44,574 nucleotides of DNA from Bacilli bacterium. Its GTDB lineage: Bacteria; Bacillota_I; Bacilli_A; RF39; UBA660. A model generated the notes under the pieces. It did not search any database and had not been told where the DNA came from. It saw only the letters and a list, made by a program, of their open reading frames with translations. A program made the position numbers and the translations under genes. Numbering within the stretch: position 1 is the first letter of the stretch; the number at the start of each line of letters is the position of its first letter. The stretch spans positions 1-44,574 of the forward strand of contig JAFUBW010000003.1 in assembly GCA_017459965.1 (NCBI GenBank), read 5' to 3'. Positions 8,130-16,068 of this stretch are shown here, one piece after another.

Positions 8130-8963
8130 ATGACCGTTGATATTGATATTCAAAATGTAATTAAAATTCTATATGGCGATGAAAGTAATCCTGAATATAA
8201 AAAAGTAAAAATATTTCCAAACCATTCATTAAAACACTTTAAAAAATATAAATTAAATAATAAAGAAGTACTTTCTAGAATAAACTCTTTAGATGAGATA
8301 TTAGATTTACTTTCATATAATTCTATCGTAACATGTTTTTCTACAAATAAACTTGATAGATATTTTTTAAAATTACTAGTACAAATGCATAATATTGAAA
8401 GAAAAAAATATATGGATTATATATTTGAAGATTATGGAAAAAAAGGTAAAATCTTATCAAAAAAATATTATGACATGATTAAAGATAATTTAGATGACCA
8501 AACAAGATATTTCTTTGATGAATTATATAATCATTGTTTAAAATCTAATATATCAATATCTAAATTAATAGAAAAACAAAAATATGAAAAGAAAATATAT
8601 GATATGTATGTTAAAAATTATTTATTAGGTAAATATGATGATGTGCTAAAGAATAATAAGTTAACTGTTTTAAGAATTAATGATACTAATATAACTAATG
8701 TAATATTCGAAAATCGATTTGATTTAATTAATTTATCATATGAATTTAATGAACATTCAGATATAAAAAAACTATTAGAAAAAGAACAATTATATAAAAA
8801 ACTATTAAATGAAAATGGTAAGATACAAGGATTTGTATCATTTGAAAATTTAGATTTAAAAGATCATAAAATAATAAGTACTAGAAGTTTTTTAGATCCA
8901 TATACTGATAGAAATAATTGTAAAAAAGAATATGCATATATGTATAAAAATAGTCAAAAATAA
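8130..8963 (+). CDS. Uncharacterised 277-residue protein
   Basis: I do not recognise this protein. It has no signal peptide and no transmembrane helix. It is very rich in Lys, Asn, Asp, Tyr and Ile and looks mainly alpha-helical in the first 170 residues (for example KLIEKQKYEKKIYDMYVKNY), with a more beta-like section near 180-205 (KLTVLRINDTNITNVIF). There is no recognisable nucleotide-binding or catalytic motif. The start ATG is preceded at 8 nt by a perfect AAGGAGGG that is part of a hairpin. It lies between the VanY-type gene and the pyrophosphatase, each with its own promoter, so context gives little hint. Confidence 0.75.
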   Translation: MTVDIDIQNVIKILYGDESNPEYKKVKIFPNHSLKHFKKYKLNNKEVLSRINSLDEILDLLSYNSIVTCFSTNKLDRYFLKLLVQMHNIERKKYMDYIFEDYGKKGKILSKKYYDMIKDNLDDQTRYFFDELYNHCLKSNISISKLIEKQKYEKKIYDMYVKNYLLGKYDDVLKNNKLTVLRINDTNITNVIFENRFDLINLSYEFNEHSDIKKLLEKEQLYKKLLNENGKIQGFVSFENLDLKDHKIISTRSFLDPYTDRNNCKKEYAYMYKNSQK

Positions 8964-8972
8964 GTATAGTTA

Positions 8973-9002
8973 TTGACAAAAAATAATAATAAATAATAAA
9001 AT
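8973..9002 (+). promoter_or_regulatory. Sigma-A promoter of the pyrophosphatase gene
   Basis: A perfect -35 TTGACA (8973-8978), an 18-bp spacer and TAAAAT (8997-9002) lie 27 bp before the start. Confidence 0.75.
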
Positions 9003-9028
9003 GAATTTAGTATAAGGAGAATGAAAAA

Positions 9029-10645
9029 ATGGATAAAATATATATATTTGGTCATCAAAATCCAGATACAGATGCTGTATGTGCTGCAATTAGTTTATCA
9101 TATTTAAAAAATAAACAAGGATTAAATACTGAAGCCCGTGTACTTGGACATATATCCAAAGAAACTAAATTTGTTTTAAATTATTTTAACCAAAAAGAAC
9201 CACAATATTTAAACGATGTTAAATTACAATTAAAAGATTTAGAATATCATAAAGGTTTATTTATAGATGAAAATGAATCAATAATTAATACTTATAATTA
9301 TTTAATAAAAGAATCAGTTACAGGGACACCAATTATATATAACAACAATAAATATAAAGGTATAGTAACTATTCAAAATATTGCAAAAGAATTAATAAAA
9401 GGTGATTTTAATAAATTAGATGCATCTTATAATAATATTGTTAGTGCAATAAATGGTAAAGAAGTATTAAAATTTGATGATTTAATAATAGGTAAAATAT
9501 TAACCGCATCATATAGAAGTACTACATTTATAAATAGTGTAGATTTACAAGAAAATAATATATTAATTGTAGGAGATAGGTATAGTATTATAGAAGAAGC
9601 AATTGATAAAAAAATTAAATTATTAATAATCACAGGTAATGGACAAATATGTGATGAACATATACAAAAAGCAAAAGAGAATAAAGTTAATATTATAACT
9701 ACTTCGTATGATACATTTTACACATCAAAATTAATTGGATTATCAAATAGTGTTAGAACAATCATGAATCAAGATGAATCAAAAATTTTCCATGAAAATG
9801 ATTATTATGATTATTTTAAAGAAGCAACAAAAAAACTTAAGCACAATAACTATCCAATATTAAATAGTAAGAATGAATGCTTAGGTTTATTAAGAGTAAC
9901 AGATATATTAAAGAAAAATAAGAAACAAGTAATGCTTGTTGACCATCAAGAAATTGATCAAAGTGTAGATGGACTTGAAGAAGCAGAAATTCTTGAGATT
10001 GTGGATCATCATAAAATAGGTAATATTAATACAAGTATGCCAATTAATTTTAGAAATATGATAGTAGGATCTTCCAACACAATTATATATACAATGTATA
10101 AAGAAGGTAATATAAAAATTCCAAAAGAAATCGCAGGTATAATGCTTTCAGGTATACTTTCAGATACATTATGTCTTCAAAGTCCAACAACCACACCTTT
10201 AGATAAAAATGTAGTAGAAGAATTATCAAAAATCGCAGGTGTAGATTATAAAGATTATGCATATAAAATGTTTACCGCAGGTACATCTCTTGAAGGATTA
10301 ACAATTAATAAAGTAATAAAAAGTGATTTTAAAACATTTCCACATGATAATAAAAAATTTGCAGTAGGGCAAGTATTTACATTAGATAAAGACAGAATAT
10401 TTAATGAATTAGATAATTATTTAAATGAATTAAACGAAATAAAACAAAAAGAAGGATATATGTTTATTATATTATTAGTAACAGATATTATAAAAAATGG
10501 TTCATACTTATTATTTACGCAAGATGCTAAAAATATATTAGAATCAGCATATAATATAGACAATATTAAACAAACTCATTATATAGATGGTTTAGTATCA
10601 AGAAAAAAACAAATATTACCACTAATATTAGAAGAATTAAATTAA
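9029..10645 (+). CDS. Mn-dependent inorganic pyrophosphatase with CBS and DRTGG regulatory domains
   Basis: This family II (DHH) pyrophosphatase hydrolyses PPi to drive biosynthetic reactions. The N-terminal metal site FGHQNPDTDAV contains H9, D13 and D15. The insert that follows contains a first CBS motif (TGTPIIYNNNKYKGIVTIQN), a DRTGG-like domain (about 150-245) and a second CBS stretch (NYPILN...CLGLLRVTDILKK). The DHH motif D326-H-H-K is then followed by the C-terminal DHHA2 domain with the SPTTTPLDK segment. The length of 538 fits CBS-PPases of Firmicutes, which are controlled by adenine nucleotides through the CBS pair. Start: ATG after AAGGAGAATG. It has its own promoter and a terminator overlapping its last codons. 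Confidence 0.93.
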   Translation: MDKIYIFGHQNPDTDAVCAAISLSYLKNKQGLNTEARVLGHISKETKFVLNYFNQKEPQYLNDVKLQLKDLEYHKGLFIDENESIINTYNYLIKESVTGTPIIYNNNKYKGIVTIQNIAKELIKGDFNKLDASYNNIVSAINGKEVLKFDDLIIGKILTASYRSTTFINSVDLQENNILIVGDRYSIIEEAIDKKIKLLIITGNGQICDEHIQKAKENKVNIITTSYDTFYTSKLIGLSNSVRTIMNQDESKIFHENDYYDYFKEATKKLKHNNYPILNSKNECLGLLRVTDILKKNKKQVMLVDHQEIDQSVDGLEEAEILEIVDHHKIGNINTSMPINFRNMIVGSSNTIIYTMYKEGNIKIPKEIAGIMLSGILSDTLCLQSPTTTPLDKNVVEELSKIAGVDYKDYAYKMFTAGTSLEGLTINKVIKSDFKTFPHDNKKFAVGQVFTLDKDRIFNELDNYLNELNEIKQKEGYMFIILLVTDIIKNGSYLLFTQDAKNILESAYNIDNIKQTHYIDGLVSRKKQILPLILEELN

Positions 10646-10664
10646 TTTAATTCTTCTTTTATTT
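10631..10664 (+). terminator. Intrinsic terminator overlapping the end of the pyrophosphatase gene
   Basis: The stem GAAGAATTAA / TTAATTCTTC (10631-10640 and 10647-10656) has a loop containing the stop codon and is followed by a T-rich tail. Confidence 0.8.
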
Positions 10665-10677
10665 TAAAAAAAAGTAT

Positions 10678-10690
10678 CCCCGGGGGGGGG
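10678..10690 (+). repeat. C4G9 homopolymer tract upstream of the fibre-like surface gene
   Basis: Four C and then nine G stand in otherwise A/T-only surroundings, 30 nt before the start codon. It is the only such tract I see in the window. Long G runs mutate by slippage, and this one falls where the -35/spacer region would lie if the weak -10-like TATTAT at 10703-10708 is used. Confidence 0.75.
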
Positions 10691-10719
10691 AGTAATATTA
10701 GATATTATAGGTATTTTAT

Positions 10720-11619
10720 ATGAGTCTTAAACGTTTTATTAAAACCCAGGTTCTTTCTTCATATAATAAAGAAAGAATTGTTTTTCTTATTGGTGTTGTT
10801 TCTATCTTCTTTAGTAGTATTATTTCTGTTTTTGCTGCTAATTATTTATATTCTTCTTCTGAAGTCTCTTTTGATAATTCTTCTTCTGGTATTTCTTCTG
10901 ATAATGTTCAAGGGGCTATTGACGAATTATATCAAGATGCTAATGATTATAGTAGTATCAATACTAGAGTTACTGATTTAGAAAGCACTGTAACTTCATT
11001 AGAAAATAATAAACAAGATGAAATAACAGGAGGAGCAACAACTATTACTGAAAGTAATTTAACAGCAAATAGAGCATTAATCAGTAATGCAAATGGTAAA
11101 GTAGCAGTATCTGGAACAACTAGTACACAATTAGAATATCTTAATACAGTAACAAGTAATGTTCAAACCCAATTAAATAATAAAATGTCATCAAATCCAA
11201 CAAATATTGAGTTAATGCCTGGATCATCAGCTGGGAATGGTGGTTATATTGATTTTCATTACAATAATTCATCAGCTGATTATACAGCAAGAATTATCGA
11301 AGATAGCAACAAAACTTTAAATTTAGTAGCAACTAACGGAGTTAAGATAAATGGAGATAGTATTAAACATGTTAAATATGTTGATAGATCATATTCTAAT
11401 GTAGCAATAACTACAAAGTCAGGATCAGGTGCATATTATAAATTACAAGAATCATATACTCAAAGTGGTTATACTGTTATTTCAGTAACATTAATAGGTT
11501 GGTCAGGTGCAACAGCAAGTTTTACACCTTATTACCAAGCTAATAATATTGCTTTTATGTCTGATGTTTCACAAACAGTTGGTTCTGTTATTGTTAGGGT
11601 TGTATTAATAAAAAATTAA
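10720..11619 (+). CDS. Membrane-anchored protein with phage-tail-fibre modules
   Basis: In order: a short cytoplasmic N-terminus; one transmembrane or signal-anchor helix at about 24-45; and the motif SSSEVSFDNSSSGISSDNVQ followed by GAIDELY, which recurs in surface and phage-like proteins of gut Firmicutes. A coiled-coil stretch (INTRVTDLESTVTSLENNKQ) follows. Then come modules typical of tail-fibre shafts: ANRALISNANGKVAVSGTTS, STQLEYLNTVTSNVQTQLNN and GGYIDFHYNNSSADYTARII. A short beta-rich head ends the protein. No phage structural genes surround it. The first ~270 nt use T/C-rich codons (TCT, CTT, GTT), while the rest matches host codon use, which suggests a mosaic. The ribosome-binding site is weak (TAGGT). 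A role as a surface adhesin is inference. Confidence 0.8.
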   Translation: MSLKRFIKTQVLSSYNKERIVFLIGVVSIFFSSIISVFAANYLYSSSEVSFDNSSSGISSDNVQGAIDELYQDANDYSSINTRVTDLESTVTSLENNKQDEITGGATTITESNLTANRALISNANGKVAVSGTTSTQLEYLNTVTSNVQTQLNNKMSSNPTNIELMPGSSAGNGGYIDFHYNNSSADYTARIIEDSNKTLNLVATNGVKINGDSIKHVKYVDRSYSNVAITTKSGSGAYYKLQESYTQSGYTVISVTLIGWSGATASFTPYYQANNIAFMSDVSQTVGSVIVRVVLIKN

Positions 11620-11630
11620 TAATTTATCAA

Positions 11631-11663
11631 AAGAAGAAAAATTAATTTTTCTTCTTTTTCTTT
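11631..11663 (+). terminator. Intrinsic terminator of the fibre-like gene
   Basis: The stem AAGAAGAAAA / TTTTCTTCTT (11631-11640 and 11647-11656) is followed by TTTCTTT. Confidence 0.8.
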
Positions 11664-11688
11664 ACAAATTTAAAACAATAATTATAAT
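11661..11688 (+). promoter_or_regulatory. Promoter of the 104-residue orphan gene
   Basis: TTTACA (11661-11666), a 16-bp spacer and TATAAT (11683-11688) lie 27 bp before the start and abut the preceding terminator. Confidence 0.65.
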
Positions 11689-11715
11689 ATAATTATTACT
11701 ACTTAAGGAGAAAAT

Positions 11716-12030
11716 ATGAAAAATAGAAATTATTACTTGCAACGAATAAAGAGCTTCAGTATTCTATCTGGGGTATATTATAGAAGATTACAAAGAGGCA
11801 TGACAATTAGCCAATTAATAAGTCAACTTGATAATGAAATATTCTTATATGAATGTTCTAAAACAGCAAATGATTTAGATTTACTTCATTATACTGGATT
11901 TATAGAAAAGGATGAAGATATAGAAGAAAACTATTATGCACTTGCAAAAGCATATTTTGACTTTACACAAAAATTAGAAAGTGGAAAAGAAATAATAGAT
12001 GAGTATATTTTAAAAATGACAACTAGATAA
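11716..12030 (+). CDS. Uncharacterised 104-residue helical protein
   Basis: This is a soluble, predominantly alpha-helical small protein with no transmembrane segment. The N-terminus is basic and aromatic (MKNRNYYLQRIKSFSILSG) and is followed by RRLQRGMTISQLISQLDN, which loosely suggests a helix-turn-helix. The second half is acidic (FIEKDEDIEENYYALAKAY). I recognise no family. The start ATG follows AAGGAG at good spacing and the gene has its own promoter, so it is likely expressed. It precedes the YgjP-like/TrmH/RimM operon but is separated from it by a further promoter-like sequence. Confidence 0.7.
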   Translation: MKNRNYYLQRIKSFSILSGVYYRRLQRGMTISQLISQLDNEIFLYECSKTANDLDLLHYTGFIEKDEDIEENYYALAKAYFDFTQKLESGKEIIDEYILKMTTR

Positions 12031-12036
12031 TTAATA

Positions 12037-12045
12037 TGATAAAAT
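12037..12045 (+). promoter_or_regulatory. Extended -10 promoter of the ygjP-trmH-rimM-trmD-trpS operon
   Basis: TGATAAAAT (-10 TAAAAT at 12040-12045) lies 16 bp before the preferred start. This predicts an unusually short leader of about 10 nt. No convincing -35 box is seen. Confidence 0.45.
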
Positions 12046-12061
12046 ATAAATGGTGATAAAT

Positions 12062-12697
12062 ATGGATTTTAAATATAATGGAAAAACTTATGAAATAATT
12101 GTCGAAAAGAAAAATAATAAGAATACATATATAAGAGTAAAAGATGATTTAAAAATATATGTATCTACTTCATTTTTAACACCAAAAATTGTTATTAAAA
12201 ATTTAATTGAAAATAATAGAGAATCAATTATTAAAATGATTAATTTACAAGAAAAAAAGCAATCTAAAAAAGATGGATATTATTTTTTAGGACAAAGAAT
12301 AGATATAGTAAAATCTAATATAAAAAGACCATATTTAGAAGATGATATATTATATATAAATTCTAAAGATGATATTACTAAATGGTATAATAAACAAGCA
12401 AAAAAAGTATTTAAAGAAAGATTAGATACAATATATAATACATTTACAGAAGATATACCATATCCAAAACTAATTATTAGAAGTATGAAAACAAGATGGG
12501 GAGTATGTAATAAAAACTTAGAAAAAGTAACACTTAATTATAATTTAATATATATGGATAGAAAATATTTAGATTATGTAATTGTTCATGAACTTTCTCA
12601 TTTTATTCATTTTGATCATAGTAAAGAATTTTGGAAATTAGTTTCACAAAATGAACCCAATTATAAACAAATAAGAAAAGAGATGAGAGAATGTTAA
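12062..12697 (+). CDS. YgjP-like (DUF45) zinc metallopeptidase-fold protein
   Basis: The C-terminal half has the zincin signature HELSHFIHFDHSKEFW (HExxH followed by a third ligand His), preceded by SMKTRWGVCNKN, a classic DUF45/YgjP block. Length 211 from the preferred start is normal (about 230). Family members are annotated as SprT/WLM-like metallopeptidases, and E. coli YgjP has been reported to act on UTP; which activity applies here is unknown. I chose the ATG at 12062 because a GGTG lies just upstream. An in-frame ATG 12 nt earlier has no ribosome-binding site. The 3' end overlaps the next gene by 7 nt, so the two are translationally coupled. Confidence 0.85.
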   Translation: MDFKYNGKTYEIIVEKKNNKNTYIRVKDDLKIYVSTSFLTPKIVIKNLIENNRESIIKMINLQEKKQSKKDGYYFLGQRIDIVKSNIKRPYLEDDILYINSKDDITKWYNKQAKKVFKERLDTIYNTFTEDIPYPKLIIRSMKTRWGVCNKNLEKVTLNYNLIYMDRKYLDYVIVHELSHFIHFDHSKEFWKLVSQNEPNYKQIRKEMREC

Positions 12698-13413
12698 TAG
12701 AGTCAATAGATAATAAAAAAATAAAATTAATTAAAAAATTACATCAAAAAAAATATAGAGATGAAACTAAAACATTTATAGTTGAAGGAATTCATTTAGT
12801 TAATGAAGCATATCATTCTGGGAATTTACTTGAAGTAATTGCCTTATATAATGAAGAAGTAGATATTAATGTACCTACTATATATGTTACAAAACAAGTT
12901 ATGAAATATTTATCAGAACTTGAAACCCCTTATAATATAATTGGTATATGTAAATATAATGAAGAAAAAGAAATAGGAAATAAAGTATTAATGCTGGATA
13001 ATATTCAAGATCCAGGTAACCTTGGAACTATTATTAGAAGTTCTCTTGCTTTTGATGTGGATACTATTATCTTAAGTAAAACAAGTGTTGATTTATATAA
13101 TTCTAAAGTCTTAAGAGGATGTCAAGGGATGAATTTTTATATCAATATAATAAGAGATGATTTAAAAGATAATATAATTAAATTAAAAGATAAAGGATAT
13201 AAGATATTTACTACAGATGTAAATGATGGAAAAGAATTAAAAAATATAAAAACTTCTAATAAATATGTTATAATAATGGGTAATGAAGGAAATGGTGTTT
13301 CAAAAGAAATATCAGATTTATCAGATGAAAGAATATATATAGATATGAATGAAAACTGTGAAAGTTTAAATGTCGCAGTTGCTACTTCAATTATTTTATA
13401 TCAGTTAAAGTAG
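12691..13413 (+). CDS. TrmH/SpoU-family RNA 2'-O-methyltransferase
   Basis: This 240-residue protein has an N-terminal RNA-binding substrate domain (KYRDETKTFIVEGIHLVNEA) and a SPOUT knot domain. All three family motifs are clear: LDNIQDPGNLGTIIRS (motif 1, with Asn and Arg), VIIMGNEGNGVS (motif 2) and NCESLNVAVATSIILYQ (motif 3). It should methylate a ribose in rRNA or tRNA with SAM; the target cannot be assigned (the layout resembles RlmB- or YsgA-type enzymes). It starts within the end of the YgjP-like gene and is followed 9 nt later by rimM, inside a translation-related operon. Confidence 0.9.
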   Translation: MLIESIDNKKIKLIKKLHQKKYRDETKTFIVEGIHLVNEAYHSGNLLEVIALYNEEVDINVPTIYVTKQVMKYLSELETPYNIIGICKYNEEKEIGNKVLMLDNIQDPGNLGTIIRSSLAFDVDTIILSKTSVDLYNSKVLRGCQGMNFYINIIRDDLKDNIIKLKDKGYKIFTTDVNDGKELKNIKTSNKYVIIMGNEGNGVSKEISDLSDERIYIDMNENCESLNVAVATSIILYQLK

Positions 13414-13422
13414 GTGAATTTA

Positions 13423-13899
13423 ATGAAATATATAAATGTTGGTAAATATGTAAATACACATGGACTAAAAGGAGAAATTAGAATTTTATCAAACTTTAGA
13501 CATAAAAAAAATGTATTTACTAAAGGTATGAAACTTTACATAGGTAAAGATAAAAAGGAATTTACTATAAACACTTATAGATTTCATAAAATATATGATA
13601 TGGTTACATTTAATGATATAAATAATATAAATGATATAGAATATTTAAAAGGTTCACAAGTGTTTATAAATGAAGATGATTTAATACTAGATAATGGTAT
13701 ATATTCAGGAAAATTAATAGATTTTAAAGTAATATCAGATAATAAAGAAATAGGTATTATTACAGAAATCATTGATACACCTGCTAATGAAGTACTTAGA
13801 GTGGGTGATAAAATATTAATTCCATATGTAGATGAATTTATAGAAAATATAGATATAGATAATAAAACGATATATGTAAAGTCTGGTGGTATAGTATGA
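13423..13899 (+). CDS. rimM: Ribosome maturation factor RimM
   Basis: This is a 158-residue protein with the RimM N-terminal beta-barrel (VGKYVNTHGLKGEIRI) and a PRC-like C-terminal barrel ending in the EVLRVGDKILIPYVDEFI segment. RimM helps fold the 3' major domain of 16S rRNA in the 30S subunit. The ATG follows AGGTG at good spacing. A GTG 9 nt earlier is the other in-frame option but would make the Shine-Dalgarno part of the gene. The stop overlaps the trmD start (ATGA), as usual for this pair. rpsP and rplS, normally adjacent to rimM/trmD, are absent here. Confidence 0.93.
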   Translation: MKYINVGKYVNTHGLKGEIRILSNFRHKKNVFTKGMKLYIGKDKKEFTINTYRFHKIYDMVTFNDINNINDIEYLKGSQVFINEDDLILDNGIYSGKLIDFKVISDNKEIGIITEIIDTPANEVLRVGDKILIPYVDEFIENIDIDNKTIYVKSGGIV

Positions 13900-15017
13900 A
13901 GTTTAAAATTTTAACATTATTTCCTAATATGTTTGATGGATTTTTATCCGAATCAATAATAAAAAGAGCAATCGATTCTAAAAAAATAGATATAAGCATT
14001 CATAATATAAGAGACTATGCTAATAATAAACATAATCAAGTAGATGATACACCTTATGGTGGTGGATCAGGAATGCTTTTAATGTGTGAACCAATATTTA
14101 AAGCAGTTGAAGATGTAAAAAGTAAAAATTCAAAAGTAATAATGTTATCTCCAGAGGGTAAAACATTAACCCAAGAAAAAGCATATGAACTTTCAAAAGA
14201 AGAAGATTTAATTCTTTTATGTGGACATTATGAAGGATTTGATGAAAGAATTAATACAATAGTAGATGAAAAAATATCAATAGGCGATTATGTTTTAACA
14301 GGTGGAGAACTTCCAGCAATGGTTCTAATTGATAGTGTGTCTAGACTAGTAGATGGGGTAATAAAAGAAGAATCTCATATAAAGGATTCATTTAATGATG
14401 GCCTTTTAGATTATCCACAATATACTAAACCTAGAGAATTTAGAGGTATGCAAGTACCAGATGTACTTCTATCAGGAGATCATGAAAAAATAGAAAACTA
14501 TAGAAAAGAAGAGGCATTAAAGAAAACTAAAAAAGAAAGACCTGATTTAATAGAAAAATATGAAAAGAAAAGAAAAAAAATAGGAAATTTTACTTTAATA
14601 GAAGATTATTCTAAAAAGAAAATAGAAGAAATAAATATAAATGATACATTTAATTTTAAACCTAAAAACAATGTAAAAAAAGAAGATTTATCATCCATTA
14701 GTAAAATAGTTTTAGTGGAACCTTCTTTTATAGAAACAATTGCTAAAAAGAATATAAATAAAAAATTAAATATATTATTAAAACAAATAACCATTGTACT
14801 TAATGATGAAACCGATGACACTGCAGGTGAATATGTACTAGGTGAAATAGATAGATTAGAAAATATGATACTTTCTAATTATAAAAAATATTTATCTTCT
14901 GATTATATAAAACTAGTAAGAAATAAATTAAAAGTATTAAAAGAAGAAATAAAATATAAACAAATGATGCAAACACAAATGATAAATTATAATGAAGAAA
15001 AAGGGAGAAGTTTATGA
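13896..15017 (+). CDS. trmD: tRNA (guanine37-N1)-methyltransferase TrmD with ~140-residue C-terminal extension
   Basis: TrmD makes m1G37 in tRNAs reading CNN and thereby prevents frameshifting. The first ~230 residues are a standard TrmD: LTLFPNMFDGFLSESII, DDTPYGGGSGML, LCGHYEGFDERI and the SAM-binding knot IGDYVLTGGELPAMVLID, then LLDYPQYTKPREFRGMQVPD and LSGDHEKIENYR. The family normally ends at about 240 residues (here ERPDLIEKYEK), but this protein runs to 373. The extension is Lys-, Asn- and Glu-rich and helical, with a distinctive NDETDDTAGEYVLGEIDRLE section and a final helix LKVLKEEIKYKQ. I do not recognise it. The frame is continuous without an internal stop or start signal, so it is a real fusion or extension. 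It overlaps rimM and trpS by 4 nt each. Confidence 0.93.
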   Translation: MKFKILTLFPNMFDGFLSESIIKRAIDSKKIDISIHNIRDYANNKHNQVDDTPYGGGSGMLLMCEPIFKAVEDVKSKNSKVIMLSPEGKTLTQEKAYELSKEEDLILLCGHYEGFDERINTIVDEKISIGDYVLTGGELPAMVLIDSVSRLVDGVIKEESHIKDSFNDGLLDYPQYTKPREFRGMQVPDVLLSGDHEKIENYRKEEALKKTKKERPDLIEKYEKKRKKIGNFTLIEDYSKKKIEEININDTFNFKPKNNVKKEDLSSISKIVLVEPSFIETIAKKNINKKLNILLKQITIVLNDETDDTAGEYVLGEIDRLENMILSNYKKYLSSDYIKLVRNKLKVLKEEIKYKQMMQTQMINYNEEKGRSL

Positions 15018-16054
15018 GTAATATAATTTTAACAGGCGATAGACCAACAGGTAATTTACATTTAGGACACTTTATAGGATCAATTAAAAATAGAGTAAAA
15101 CTTCAAAATGAAGGAAACTATGATGAAATGTATGTAATGATTGCAGATGCACAAGGATTAACAGATAACTTTGATAATCCTAAAAAAATAAGAGAATATG
15201 TAAAAGAAGTAGCTATAGATTATTTATCTGCTGGAATAGATCCGAAAAAAGTAAATATATTTATTCAATCAGAAGTATCAGAACTTACTGAACTTACTTT
15301 TTATTACATGAATTTAGTAACAGTATCTAGATTACAACGTAATCCAACTGTTAAATCAGAAATAAAACAAAAAGATTTTAATACATCCTTACCAGTAGGA
15401 TTTATGTGCTATCCAATAAGTCAAGCAGCTGATATAACAGCATTTAAAGCAAATATAATACCAGTTGGTGATGATCAACTTCCAATGATAGAACAAACTA
15501 ATGAAATAGTAAGAAGCTTTAATAGAATATATGGAGATACTTTAGTTGAAGCAAAGGCTATTCTTCCTGAAAAGGAAATACAAAGAAGATTACCAGGTTT
15601 AGATGGTAATAATAAAATGAGTAAATCACTAGGTAATTGTATTTATTTATGTGATGATAGTGAAACTGTTAAGAAAAAAGTAATGAGTATGTATACAGAT
15701 CCAAACCATATAAAAATAGAAGATCCAGGTAATATAGAAGGTAATATGGTATTTACTTATCTTGATGCATTTTCAACAGATGAACTTATAAGTAAATATT
15801 CTGACTTTAATACTTTAAATGAAATGAAAGAAAAATATTCATCTGGTGGACTTGGAGATGTAACAATTAAAAAAGTTCTTTATAATATAATTGAAGAAAT
15901 ACTTACTCCAATTAGAGAAAAGAGAAAATATTATGAAGATAATATTGATGAAGTATATGAAATATTAAAACAAGGAACTAATAAAGCAAAACAAAAAGCA
16001 AGTCAAACTTTAAAAGAAGTAAAACATGCGATAATGATAGATTATTTTAATTAA
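15014..16054 (+). CDS. trpS: Tryptophanyl-tRNA synthetase
   Basis: This class I aminoacyl-tRNA synthetase charges tRNA-Trp. At the N-terminus, GDRPTGNLHLGHFIGSI contains the HIGH-type signature (HLGH), and KMSKSLGN carries the KMSKS loop. The specificity region DQLPMIEQTNEI is also present. The length of 346 is normal for bacterial TrpRS. The ATG overlaps the trmD stop (ATGA), so translation is coupled. Its place directly after rimM-trmD is not the usual arrangement and suggests a rearranged translation operon. No T-box or tryptophan leader is visible, consistent with expression from an operon promoter upstream. Confidence 0.96.
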   Translation: MSNIILTGDRPTGNLHLGHFIGSIKNRVKLQNEGNYDEMYVMIADAQGLTDNFDNPKKIREYVKEVAIDYLSAGIDPKKVNIFIQSEVSELTELTFYYMNLVTVSRLQRNPTVKSEIKQKDFNTSLPVGFMCYPISQAADITAFKANIIPVGDDQLPMIEQTNEIVRSFNRIYGDTLVEAKAILPEKEIQRRLPGLDGNNKMSKSLGNCIYLCDDSETVKKKVMSMYTDPNHIKIEDPGNIEGNMVFTYLDAFSTDELISKYSDFNTLNEMKEKYSSGGLGDVTIKKVLYNIIEEILTPIREKRKYYEDNIDEVYEILKQGTNKAKQKASQTLKEVKHAIMIDYFN

Positions 16055-16068
16055 TGGGAAGTAATTTT

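Noticed and set aside
10720-11619. Prophage remnant
   Set aside because: The tail-fibre-like protein stands alone among housekeeping genes, has a membrane anchor and is not accompanied by any other phage gene.
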